A stretch of DNA of 43,109 bases from Anoxybacillus sp050480245 (lineage in GTDB: Bacteria > Bacillota > Bacilli > Bacillales > Anoxybacillaceae), in assembly GCA_050480245.1 (NCBI GenBank), contig JBCNEQ010000023.1; one strand, given 5' to 3'. This document shows positions 30,919 through 38,407 of the stretch, one piece after another. Position 1 is the stretch's first letter. Each line of letters begins with the position of its first letter. A program made the translations under genes and the position numbers. Under the pieces are notes generated by a model. The model was not told the DNA's origin, did no database searches, and worked only from the letters and a program-made list of their open reading frames with translations.

Positions 30919-31663
30919 ACACGTGTAAAAACTGTTCTATTTTCTCTTTCGGTAAGATGTTGCCGACAAAGAAAGAGCCGAATTCACCAAATCGTGCGCT
31001 CACTTCATCGAAGCGCATTTCATACACAAGCTTTTTAAATTGAAGGACATCATTTGAAAAGAGCGTGACTCCCCATTCATAGTCGTCAAAGCCGACAGAA
31101 CCTGTAATAATTTGTACGACTTTTCCAGCATATTTTCGTCCTGTCATGCCGTGTGCGCGCATTAAATTGCGACGTTCTTCCATCGGAAGCATATACCAGT
31201 TATCGTTTCCTTGGCGACGCTTGTCCATCGGATAAAAACAAACGTGATTTGTTTTTGGCAAAATCGGATATAAACGGCGGCGAATTTCTGGATTTTCATA
31301 CGGATCGCCTGCTTCTGCTGGCAAGTAGTTGCTTAGCTCAACGACAGAGACGTACGAGTAGGCTGGCACGAGATATTCAGCTAATTTTGTTTTATTGATC
31401 GCTGTTTCAATTTCATGAAGCTCTTCCATTGTTGGGCGTAAAAGCATAAACATGATGTCTGCTTTTTGTCCCATAATCGTGTAAATGGCATGGCTACCTT
31501 CATTTGCAGCTTCTGTTTTTTCCCATTTTTCCACTAATGTTAAAAACTCTTGAATCGCCTCTTGGCGCTCATCGTTTGCTAGCGTTTTCCAAGCCGTCCA
31601 ATCAATCGTGCGGAAATCATGCAGACAATACCAACCATCTAACGTTTGTGCGGCTTCGCTCAT
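30917..31663 (-). CDS. hemQ: Coproheme decarboxylase HemQ
   Basis: A 248-residue member of the chlorite-dismutase-like family. It carries out the last step of the Gram-positive haem pathway: coproheme plus peroxide to haem b. The catalytic tyrosine is Y144 (CFYPMDKRR) and the proximal histidine H171 (MRAHGMTGR). Family length is normal. The ATG at 31663 has AGGAGTG 6 bases upstream; an open-frame start 3 codons earlier overlaps it. It is transcribed divergently from pta, as ywfI and pta are in B. subtilis. Confidence 0.94.
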   Translation of the reverse strand: MSEAAQTLDGWYCLHDFRTIDWTAWKTLANDERQEAIQEFLTLVEKWEKTEAANEGSHAIYTIMGQKADIMFMLLRPTMEELHEIETAINKTKLAEYLVPAYSYVSVVELSNYLPAEAGDPYENPEIRRRLYPILPKTNHVCFYPMDKRRQGNDNWYMLPMEERRNLMRAHGMTGRKYAGKVVQIITGSVGFDDYEWGVTLFSNDVLQFKKLVYEMRFDEVSARFGEFGSFFVGNILPKEKIEQFLHV

Positions 31664-31695
31664 ATTCAACACTCCTTTTGTTATGTACTATTCAA

Positions 31696-31725
31696 ATTTT
31701 ATCATATGTGTTTTGTTTGTGCCAA
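31696..31725 (-). promoter_or_regulatory. Candidate hemQ promoter
   Basis: On the minus strand TTGGCA (31725-31720) and TAAAAT (31701-31696) are spaced by 18 bases. The spacing is one base longer than ideal. Confidence 0.45.
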
Positions 31726-31853
31726 ACGCACTATTTTAATCATTTTTATGAGAAAAGCGATGAAGCAAAGATGGCTGACATATGTTGTTGATCTGCACAT
31801 AAAAAACAGAATTATTAAAAAAAAAAGACTATTTTTGTTTATGACGTAATTCA

Positions 31854-31881
31854 TTGCTTTTCGTCTTAATAAGAGTATCCT
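31854..31881 (+). promoter_or_regulatory. Candidate pta promoter
   Basis: TTGCTT (31854-31859) and TATCCT (31876-31881) are spaced by 16 bases. No clear cre was found upstream, although pta is CcpA-activated in B. subtilis. Confidence 0.4.
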
Positions 31882-31922
31882 AATAGGTAGACGAATTTTT
31901 TTAAACTAAGGAGGAACATTTC

Positions 31923-32909
31923 GTGAACGATTTATTTGTAGCCTTAAAACAGAAGGTGGCAGGAAAAAATGTAACGATCGTGTTTCCAGAAGGACTAGAT
32001 GAACGTATTTTAACAGCTGTCGGACGTCTAGCGGAAGAAAATGTATTACATCCGATTGTCATCGGCGACCAAGAAGCTGTCGTTCAAAAAGCAAAAGAAC
32101 TTGGTTTCACACTTGATGAGAAAGTAGAGATCATCAATCCGCATACGTATGAAGGAATGGATGAAATGGTTGCCGCTTTTATTGAACGCCGAAAAGGAAA
32201 AGTGACGGAAGAGGATGCGCGCAATATTTTGCTTGATGAAAATTACTTCGGTACGATGCTTGTGTATATGGGCAAAGCGCACGGGCTTGTGAGCGGTGCC
32301 GCACATTCAACAGCGGATACGGTTCGCCCTGCGTTACAAATTATTAAAACAAAACCAGGCATTCGCAAAACGTCGGGCGTGTTCATTATGGTGCGTGGCG
32401 ATGAAAAATATGTATTTGCCGATTGCGCCATTAACATCGCTCCAGATAGCCAAGATTTAGCGGAAATTGCTATCGAAAGCGCGCAAACAGCGAAAATGTT
32501 TGATATTGAGCCGCGCGTAGCGATGCTTAGCTTCTCAACGAAAGGGTCGGCGAAATCGCCAGAAACAGAAAAGGTGATCGAAGCGGTGCGCATCGCAAAA
32601 GAAATGGCACCAGAGCTAACGCTCGACGGCGAGTTTCAATTTGATGCGGCTTTTGTGCCGTCTGTGGCGAAAAAGAAAGCGCCAGACTCCGTCATTCAAG
32701 GCGATGCGAACGTCTTTATTTTCCCAAGCTTAGAAGCCGGAAATATCGGATATAAAATTGCCCAACGCCTCGGCAACTTTGAAGCGGTCGGCCCAATTTT
32801 ACAAGGGTTAAATCAACCGGTGAACGACTTATCGCGCGGATGTAACGCCGAAGATGTATACAAATTATCACTTATCACAGCAGCGCAGGCACTTGCGGCG
32901 ATGGAATAA
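31923..32909 (+). CDS. pta: Phosphate acetyltransferase
   Basis: A 328-residue enzyme that interconverts acetyl-CoA and acetyl phosphate, the first step of overflow acetate formation; it also works with pyruvate formate-lyase during fermentation. Family signatures include VFPEGLDERILTAVGRLA, GLVSGAAHSTADTVRPALQIIKT, and DSVIQGDANVFIFPSLEAGNIGYKIAQRLG. The start is GTG at 31923 behind AAGGAGG. Its TAA overlaps the ATG of lipL (TAATG). Confidence 0.96.
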   Translation: MNDLFVALKQKVAGKNVTIVFPEGLDERILTAVGRLAEENVLHPIVIGDQEAVVQKAKELGFTLDEKVEIINPHTYEGMDEMVAAFIERRKGKVTEEDARNILLDENYFGTMLVYMGKAHGLVSGAAHSTADTVRPALQIIKTKPGIRKTSGVFIMVRGDEKYVFADCAINIAPDSQDLAEIAIESAQTAKMFDIEPRVAMLSFSTKGSAKSPETEKVIEAVRIAKEMAPELTLDGEFQFDAAFVPSVAKKKAPDSVIQGDANVFIFPSLEAGNIGYKIAQRLGNFEAVGPILQGLNQPVNDLSRGCNAEDVYKLSLITAAQALAAME

Positions 32910-33733
32910 TGAGCGAATTGTTGCGACAACAAACGTGGCGAATTATCGATCATTCGAGCCTCGGGCCATCGTTTGATGCGAAACAGTCATTTGCGTTTGA
33001 TGATGCGCTTTGCGAATCAGTTGGTAACGGTCAGTCGCATCCGATTGTTCGCTTATGGGTGCACCATCACACGGTTGTGCTTGGCATTCAAGATACGAAA
33101 CTGCCGTACATTGAAAAAGGACTCGCCTACTTACATGAACAAGGTTGGCATACGATCGTTCGCAATTCTGGTGGGTTGGCGGTCGTATTAGATGAAGGGG
33201 TTTTGAACGTTTCACTTATTTTTCCGGATACAAAAAAAGGAATTGATATTGATCGAGGATATGAGGCGATGGCGACACTCATTGCGCGTATGTTGCCAGA
33301 AGCGTATGTGCAAATAGGGGAAGTCGTCGGTTCGTATTGTCCGGGAAGTTTTGATTTAAGTATTGACGGAAGAAAGTTTGCGGGCATTTCACAGCGGCGC
33401 ATTCGAGGCGGCGTTGCGGTGCAAGTGTATATATGTGCAAACGGAAGCGGTGCCGAAAGAGCACAATGGATTCGTGAGTTTTATGAGCGCTCGCTTGCTG
33501 GGGTGCAAACGAAGTTTACGTATCCGACGATCATTCCGCATACGATGGCATCGTTAAGTGAATTGCTCGGCAAAGAAATGACCGTTTCAACGCTTATCAT
33601 CCGCCTATATGAAACGCTTCAATCGTTTGGAAGTACGCTTGCGCCATCATCGCTTACTCAAGCAGAATGGGAGCGATACTATATGTACTTTCAGCGTATG
33701 ATCGACCGAAATGAAACGATGTTGCCGAAATAA
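32909..33733 (+). CDS. lipL: Octanoyl-[GcvH]:protein N-octanoyltransferase LipL
   Basis: A 274-residue amidotransferase that moves octanoyl or lipoyl groups from GcvH to the E2 subunits of dehydrogenase complexes. The biotin/lipoate-ligase fold shows RNSGGLAVVLDEGVLNVSL, the catalytic cysteine C144 in GSYCPGSFDLS, and the lysine in GRKFAGISQRR. It is the next gene after pta, as ywfL nearly is in B. subtilis. A terminator follows. Confidence 0.92.
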   Translation: MSELLRQQTWRIIDHSSLGPSFDAKQSFAFDDALCESVGNGQSHPIVRLWVHHHTVVLGIQDTKLPYIEKGLAYLHEQGWHTIVRNSGGLAVVLDEGVLNVSLIFPDTKKGIDIDRGYEAMATLIARMLPEAYVQIGEVVGSYCPGSFDLSIDGRKFAGISQRRIRGGVAVQVYICANGSGAERAQWIREFYERSLAGVQTKFTYPTIIPHTMASLSELLGKEMTVSTLIIRLYETLQSFGSTLAPSSLTQAEWERYYMYFQRMIDRNETMLPK

Positions 33734-33761
33734 AAAAGCTGTCCGGTGTGACAGCTTTTTT
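33732..33761. terminator. Bidirectional terminator between lipL and rsfA
   Basis: AAAAAAGCTGTC (33732-33743) and GACAGCTTTTTT (33750-33761) form a 12-bp stem serving both convergent genes. Confidence 0.9.
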
Positions 33762-34431
33762 ACTCGGCAATTTTTTCGATTTTTTCTAAATTTCCGTTGC
33801 GATCCATTTTGAAAATAGGTGCCTTAAACTCATCTTCTGAAATTTCGATTTGTCTTGCCCGATTAATGATTCGCGCCATCGTTTCGTAATCTCCGCGCAA
33901 TTCTTCATTTTCTTTTTGTAGTTTTGTAAATTGTTTTTCTAGTTGTTTATATTGTTGTTGTAATTGCTCGAGCTCCAGCTTTAGCTGCTTATTTTCCACT
34001 AATGCTGTTTCTTGACCGATGTACGATTGCTTTAAAGAGTGTAAAAAAGCAATGACATGGTCAAGCGTTAAGTGACTTGTTTCGACATGCTCATATTCAT
34101 TTGTTTGCACTTCTAACGGTTCCATCCCTAATTCTTCAAGCGAAGGTACGGGAGGTGTATAAAGCGGCCGCTTTCGCAACGCATGTTTATTTCCGAGTGC
34201 GCGTTGCCGTTGTTTACGAAACTTTTTCGCCATTTGTAGCGACTCTTCGTATTGTTGGCGAACGACCGCATTCCAACGAAATCCGCATGCGGCTGATGTG
34301 CGGTTTAATTTATCGCCCACTTCTTCAAATGCATTCAATTGCGTGCTCCCTTCGCGCACGTGGCGCAGCACCGTTTCGGCTAACAATAAATCTTCTTCTT
34401 CAGTCCAAGCATCTTGCCGTTTTTTTGTCAT
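33760..34431 (-). CDS. rsfA: Prespore-specific regulator RsfA
   Basis: A 223-residue Myb/SANT-type DNA-binding protein. The SANT-like domain is at residues 8-65 (DAWTEEEDLLLAETVLRHVREGS and NRTSAACGFRWNAVV), and a long coiled coil lies at about 145-190 (leucine- and glutamine-rich heptads). RsfA fine-tunes SigF-dependent genes in the forespore. A SigF-like promoter is visible upstream, which fits a forespore product. YlbO-type paralogues look similar, but position after lipL supports RsfA. Confidence 0.9.
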   Translation of the reverse strand: MTKKRQDAWTEEEDLLLAETVLRHVREGSTQLNAFEEVGDKLNRTSAACGFRWNAVVRQQYEESLQMAKKFRKQRQRALGNKHALRKRPLYTPPVPSLEELGMEPLEVQTNEYEHVETSHLTLDHVIAFLHSLKQSYIGQETALVENKQLKLELEQLQQQYKQLEKQFTKLQKENEELRGDYETMARIINRARQIEISEDEFKAPIFKMDRNGNLEKIEKIAE

Positions 34432-34463
34432 GGAAAAAACCCCTTTCGCATTCTTTTATTTTC

Positions 34464-34492
34464 ATAATCACCAAAAAACAAGAAAGATATAC
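34464..34492 (-). promoter_or_regulatory. SigF/SigG-like forespore promoter of rsfA
   Basis: On the minus strand GTATA (34492-34488), 15 bases, then GGTGATTAT (34472-34464) resembles the SigF pattern GyATA-N15-GGnnAnAnT with one mismatch. It is located about 30 bases before the start codon. Confidence 0.6.
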
Positions 34493-34518
34493 TATTTTTC
34501 AAAGGAAATAGATGTAGC

Positions 34519-34547
34519 TTGCATTGTTCGCATATAAGCGTTAGAAT
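34519..34547 (+). promoter_or_regulatory. SigA promoter of the DUF1450 gene
   Basis: TTGCAT (34519-34524) and TAGAAT (34542-34547) are spaced by 17 bases, 30 bases before the ATG. Confidence 0.65.
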
Positions 34548-34576
34548 ACTCGTTAGCGAAAAGGAGTGAGGACGGT

Positions 34577-34801
34577 ATGCAAAATGAATTTCGTGTCTGC
34601 GACGATTGCCAAGCAACAAACTTAAAAACGTTGTTGCCAAGGTTAAAAAAATTAGATCCGAATGCGACTATTGAAATTGGCTGCCAATCGTATTGCGGTC
34701 CTGGTCGAAAAAAAGTGTTTGCGTTCGTCAACAATCGCCCTGTATCAGCGATGACGGAAGATGAATTAATTGAAAAAATTGCTGCGAAGTTAAAAAAATA
34801 A
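34577..34801 (+). CDS. DUF1450 (YuzB-like) small cysteine protein
   Basis: A 74-residue protein with CDDC near the N-terminus and GCQSYCGPGRKKVFAFVNNRPV in the middle. This is the two-cysteine-pair pattern of the DUF1450/YuzB family, thought to resemble thioredoxin-like ferredoxins. The function is unknown. It has a GGAGTGAGG ribosome binding site and its own promoter and terminator. Confidence 0.82.
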   Translation: MQNEFRVCDDCQATNLKTLLPRLKKLDPNATIEIGCQSYCGPGRKKVFAFVNNRPVSAMTEDELIEKIAAKLKK

Positions 34802-34835
34802 AAAATCGCCTTTGTGTTAGAAGGTGATTTTTTTC
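34802..34835 (+). terminator. Terminator behind the DUF1450 gene
   Basis: AAAATCGCCTT and AAGGTGATTTT pair with one G-T pair and run into a T tract. Confidence 0.8.
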
Positions 34836-34859
34836 TTTATTTCAGGAAAAAGGAACGCT

Positions 34860-34887
34860 TTGTTTTTTACAAAGAACGCTCTATAAT
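34860..34887 (+). promoter_or_regulatory. ywfO promoter
   Basis: TTGTTT (34860-34865) and a perfect TATAAT (34882-34887) are spaced by 16 bases, 35 bases before the TTG start. Confidence 0.65.
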
Positions 34888-34921
34888 AAAGCTATGTTAT
34901 GAACGGAAGAGGGGGAGAAGG

Positions 34922-36220
34922 TTGTATCCCAACGAAAAATTGAGCGAAGAGAAAGTGTTTAAAGATCCGGTGCATCGGTATGTGCATGTGCGAGATAAAG
35001 TCATTTGGGATTTAATTGGCACAAAAGAATTCCAACGGCTGCGTCGCATTAAACAGCTCGGTACGACGTATTTGACGTTTCACGGTGCGGAGCATAGTCG
35101 CTTTAATCATTCGCTTGGTGTATATGAAATTGTTCGTCGCATCGTTGACGATGTGTTCGCCGGCCGACCGGATTGGGATGAAAACGAGCGCTTGCTTTGT
35201 TTATGCGCTGCGCTCTTACACGATTTAGGGCATGGGCCGTTTTCGCATTCATTTGAAAAAGTGTTTCATCTTGATCATGAACAGTTTACGCGCGCAATTA
35301 TTTTAGGCGATACGGAAGTGAATGCGGTGCTTCGTCGTGTATCATTAAACTTTCCGAAAAAGGTTGCGGAAGTCATTGCGAAGACGTACGAAAATAAGCT
35401 CGTCGTTAGCCTTATTTCAAGTCAAATTGACGCCGATCGCATGGACTATTTATTGCGCGATGCTTACTATACAGGTGTCAGTTACGGACATTTTGATATG
35501 GAGCGCATTTTGCGTGTGATGCGTCCGCGCGAAGAACAAGTCGTTATTAAGCGAAGCGGCATGCATGCGGTAGAAGACTATATTATGAGCCGATATCAAA
35601 TGTATTGGCAAGTATATTTCCATCCTGTCACGCGCAGCGCTGAAGTGATTTTGACGAAAATTTTGCACCGTGCGAAACATTTATATTTAGCCGGTTATAC
35701 ATTTCAAACACCTCCTGTCCATTTCCAATCTCTTTTTCATGGAAACGTGCAACTAGAAGACTATTTAAAATTAGATGAAGCGGTGACATTATACTATTTT
35801 CAACAATGGCAAGATGAACGAGATTCGATTTTAAGCGATTTATGCCGTCGTTTTATGAATCGCAATTTATTTAAATACGTCGAATTTCAACCGACGAACG
35901 AGGAAATGAAAAAGCTAGTGGAATTGACGACGTTGTTTAAGAAGGCAGGCATCGATCCGGATTATTATTTAGTCGTTGACTCTTCATCCGATCTTCCGTA
36001 CGACTTTTATCGTCCTGGTGAAGAAGAGGAGAGGCTTCCGATTTATTTATTAATGCCGAACGGGGAGTTGCGCGAATTATCGCGGGAATCGACGATCGTT
36101 GATGCGATCTCCGGGAAGCGCCGCACCGATCATAAATTATATTTTCCGCAAGATTTTCTCGATGATTTATCGACAAAACGAAATATAAAGAAAAAAATTA
36201 AGCAACTTTTATATGAATAG
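34922..36220 (+). CDS. ywfO: HD-domain phosphohydrolase YwfO (dNTPase-like)
   Basis: A 432-residue HD-domain protein of the dGTPase-like family. Metal-binding residues are in RFNHSLGVYEI (H63), LLHDLGHGPFSHSFE (H100, D101) and QIDADRMDYLLRD. The start is taken as TTG at 34922 because GGGGGAG lies 6 bases upstream and the length then matches B. subtilis YwfO. The longer frame begins inside the preceding terminator and contains the promoter. The exact nucleotide substrate is not evident from sequence. Confidence 0.87.
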   Translation: MYPNEKLSEEKVFKDPVHRYVHVRDKVIWDLIGTKEFQRLRRIKQLGTTYLTFHGAEHSRFNHSLGVYEIVRRIVDDVFAGRPDWDENERLLCLCAALLHDLGHGPFSHSFEKVFHLDHEQFTRAIILGDTEVNAVLRRVSLNFPKKVAEVIAKTYENKLVVSLISSQIDADRMDYLLRDAYYTGVSYGHFDMERILRVMRPREEQVVIKRSGMHAVEDYIMSRYQMYWQVYFHPVTRSAEVILTKILHRAKHLYLAGYTFQTPPVHFQSLFHGNVQLEDYLKLDEAVTLYYFQQWQDERDSILSDLCRRFMNRNLFKYVEFQPTNEEMKKLVELTTLFKKAGIDPDYYLVVDSSSDLPYDFYRPGEEEERLPIYLLMPNGELRELSRESTIVDAISGKRRTDHKLYFPQDFLDDLSTKRNIKKKIKQLLYE

Positions 36221-36232
36221 GAGATGGGGACA

Positions 36233-36745
36233 TTGCTTTTTGAGCATGCGAAAATAATGAAAGCGTTGGCGGCAGTCGGGGAGATTGTAGGGCGAAAAAA
36301 GCTGCAAAAAATGATTTACATTGCGAAAAAAATGAAATTTCCTTTTTATGAAAAGTTCGATTTTCATTTTTACGGTCCGTATTCAGAAGAGCTGACGTTG
36401 CGCATTGAAGAGTTATGTAACGTCGGATTTTTGCAAGAAATGAAAGAGAAAAAAGGCGGATATTATCAATATCGTTATGCGTTGACGGAAGCAGGCGAGC
36501 AGTTTTTAACGCATTACCATTTGGACATGCCTGGTTTAGATGTTTGCTTGCGCAGCTTAAATGAACAAAGTGCAAGATTTTTAGAGCTTGTTTCTACGAT
36601 TTTATATTTTGAAGACTTAAGTAAAGATGAAGTGAAAGAAAAAGTATTTACATTAAAAAGCAAGCAGCGATACACAGAAGAAGAAATTGGAGAAGCGTAT
36701 CGTTACATCGAACAGTTACGTGAGCAGACGTACATAAAAAGCTGA
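36233..36745 (+). CDS. ywgA: YwgA family protein
   Basis: A protein of about 170 residues with conserved VGRKKLQKMIYIAKKM, FPFYEKFDFHFYGPYSEEL and a winged-helix-like middle, resembling YwgA and, loosely, the SocA/DUF4065-type fold. The function is unknown. A TTG at 36233 has the ribosome binding site (GGAG 36220-36223) at good spacing, while the ATG at 36224 touches the same site. The start is therefore uncertain by three residues. It follows ywfO closely and is likely on the same transcript. Confidence 0.75.
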   Translation: MLFEHAKIMKALAAVGEIVGRKKLQKMIYIAKKMKFPFYEKFDFHFYGPYSEELTLRIEELCNVGFLQEMKEKKGGYYQYRYALTEAGEQFLTHYHLDMPGLDVCLRSLNEQSARFLELVSTILYFEDLSKDEVKEKVFTLKSKQRYTEEEIGEAYRYIEQLREQTYIKS

Positions 36746-36767
36746 CCCCCCGATGGTCAGCTTTCGT
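36735..36767. terminator. Terminator between ywgA and ywhB
   Basis: AAAAGCTGACC and GGTCAGCTTT pair around a 6-base loop between two convergent genes. Confidence 0.75.
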
Positions 36768-36945
36768 CGCTTAATCGCTTTCCGCCAATCGCATAATGAT
36801 TTTTCGACATTTCTTCAATAAAGACGACAATTTTTTCTTTCGGTGCACCTGTCGTTTCCGCAACGGCTTCTGTTACTTTTTCAACGAGCGCTCGTTTTTG
36901 TTCTTCTGTGCGACCTTCTAGCATTTTTACTGTCACATATGGCAT
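36757..36945 (-). CDS. ywhB: 4-oxalocrotonate tautomerase family protein YwhB
   Basis: A 62-residue tautomerase with the N-terminal proline that is the catalytic base after Met removal (MPYVTVKMLEGRTEEQK) and the arginine region of this fold. The natural substrate is unknown; B. subtilis YwhB has low general tautomerase activity. The longer open frame to 37260 runs through the divergent promoter region and is rejected. Confidence 0.92.
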   Translation of the reverse strand: MPYVTVKMLEGRTEEQKRALVEKVTEAVAETTGAPKEKIVVFIEEMSKNHYAIGGKRLSDES

Positions 36946-36981
36946 CGCGATCGCCCCTTTCTTTTTTGTTCGACAATCGTT

Positions 36982-36990
36982 ATTATACCA
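36982..36990 (-). promoter_or_regulatory. Extended -10 promoter for ywhB
   Basis: The minus strand reads TGGTATAAT, a TGn-extended perfect -10, 37 bases before the start codon. Confidence 0.6.
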
Positions 36991-37032
36991 TTCATCGACT
37001 GTTATCAGTAGTGTTTCGTCTTGTTTTTCGTG

Positions 37033-37038
37033 TATAAT
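37033..37038 (+). promoter_or_regulatory. -10 element for ywhC
   Basis: TATAAT lies 39 bases before the GTG start. The -35 region is poor. Confidence 0.4.
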
Positions 37039-37076
37039 AATCAAAAAATGAAAAAAGTTTGAAAAGGGGAAGAAAC

Positions 37077-37745
37077 GTGGACCAATTTTTAGCATATCCG
37101 CTTCGGGAAATACCGTATGTTGTGTTGGCGCTTGCGCTTGCGTTTTCTGTTCATGAATTTGCGCACGCATACGTGGCGTATAAATTTGGTGATCCGACGG
37201 CAAAACAACAAGGGAGACTAACGTTGTCGCCGCTCGCTCATTTAGACATACTAGGGACATTGCTTATTTTTATCGCTGGGTTCGGTTGGGCGCGTCCGGT
37301 GCCGGTGAATCGCGGCTATTTTCGTCACCCACGTTTAGCGGGCATTCTCGTTTCTGTGGCAGGTCCGCTCAGCAATTTGTTGCTTGCGGCCATTGGTTTC
37401 GCTTTATGGTATGCGATGATTCGCATCGGTATATTTGACTTTATTCCGATATGGTTTCAAGACGGATTGTATCAGTTTTTTGAAATTTATATCGGACTTA
37501 ATATTTTATTATTTGTCTTTAACTTGCTTCCGTTCCCTCCGCTTGATGGGTATCGCATCATTGAAGATTTAGCGCCGACGCACGTGCGTGCGAAAATGAC
37601 GCAATTTGAAAATTATGGAGCGCTTATTTTTTTAATTCTTATTTTTACGCCATTAGACCAATATACGATTCAACCGATTTTTCATGTCGCTATTCCAGCG
37701 GTTGCCCAATGGTTGCAAGGCATATTTTCAACGCTTATTTTGTAA
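37077..37745 (+). CDS. ywhC: Site-2-protease-like M50 membrane metalloprotease YwhC
   Basis: A 222-residue integral membrane protein of the short M50 class. The zinc site is SVHEFAHAY (H26, E27, H30), with the third ligand in LLPFPPLDGYRI. About five to six hydrophobic segments are seen, with no PDZ domain. The substrate is unknown. The start is GTG at 37077 behind AAGGGGAAG; the open frame starts earlier but over this ribosome binding site. Confidence 0.88.
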   Translation: MDQFLAYPLREIPYVVLALALAFSVHEFAHAYVAYKFGDPTAKQQGRLTLSPLAHLDILGTLLIFIAGFGWARPVPVNRGYFRHPRLAGILVSVAGPLSNLLLAAIGFALWYAMIRIGIFDFIPIWFQDGLYQFFEIYIGLNILLFVFNLLPFPPLDGYRIIEDLAPTHVRAKMTQFENYGALIFLILIFTPLDQYTIQPIFHVAIPAVAQWLQGIFSTLIL

Positions 37746-37762
37746 GGAAAGGATGATCGATC

Positions 37763-38269
37763 ATGGAAGAGAAAAAAAAGCCGATGTTTAACATTATCAA
37801 AAAGGAGCCAAAAGTGCACGGAACGTTTGGAACGGGGGTGCTCAGTTTATCAAACGTTTCTCCGATCATCATCGACGTCGAAGCAGGCGAAGCGTTTATT
37901 GATATGGGGGCGATGCATGCGCGCAGCGTCGTAGAAAAAGGCATTAAATTTACGCCAAATCGTGATGAAGTGCCAAACGGCAAGCCGTATTGGCTCGTCT
38001 GGGTGACGATTGATCATGCGGAAGAAGGACCGTATTATGCAGGGGTGACGGCATGTGAAATGACGGTCGATCGTGAAGCGCGTCGCGGGTATAAATTGCT
38101 TCCTGAGCACGTCAATCGCATGGATAAATCGTTAAAACGCCATATTATCGTTGATCATATGGATGAGCGATCAAAAGAAGTATTAGCTTCATTTTTACAA
38201 CAACATAATCGTGACATGTGGGAGCGTTCGAGCGAAGAATTGAAACGCCAGCTTCGAAATCATGGATAA
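37763..38269 (+). CDS. ywhD: YwhD family protein
   Basis: A 168-residue soluble protein of unknown function that matches YwhD by position and by KEPKVHGTFGTGVLSLSNVSPIIID and RDEVPNGKPYWLVWVTID. It follows ywhC by 17 bp with AAGGAAAGGATG upstream and is probably in the same operon. No catalytic motif is recognised. Confidence 0.88.
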   Translation: MEEKKKPMFNIIKKEPKVHGTFGTGVLSLSNVSPIIIDVEAGEAFIDMGAMHARSVVEKGIKFTPNRDEVPNGKPYWLVWVTIDHAEEGPYYAGVTACEMTVDREARRGYKLLPEHVNRMDKSLKRHIIVDHMDERSKEVLASFLQQHNRDMWERSSEELKRQLRNHG

Positions 38270-38370
38270 AATGTGACGGTTTTGTGAACGAAAACCCGTC
38301 CATACTTGTCGCTGAGTGGGAAAAGGAGTAAACTAAAGGTGCGAATGTAACACATGATAAAACTAGGAAA

Positions 38371-38406
38371 CATAAACGCCCAAGCATATGAGCTTGGGCG
38401 TTTATG
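38371..38406. terminator. Bidirectional terminator between ywhD and pbpG
   Basis: ATAAACGCCCAAGC and GCTTGGGCGTTTAT form a long perfect stem with a short loop, between convergent genes. Confidence 0.88.
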
Positions 38407-38407
38407 T

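Noticed and set aside
31830..31870. cre box upstream of pta
   Set aside because: Candidate sequences have the central CG shifted by one base or several mismatches, so CcpA activation is not supported by what I can see.
36946..37260. N-terminal extension of the ywhB frame
   Set aside because: The extension crosses an extended -10 promoter and the start of divergent ywhC. Tautomerases of this family start with Met-Pro, which fits the start at 36945.
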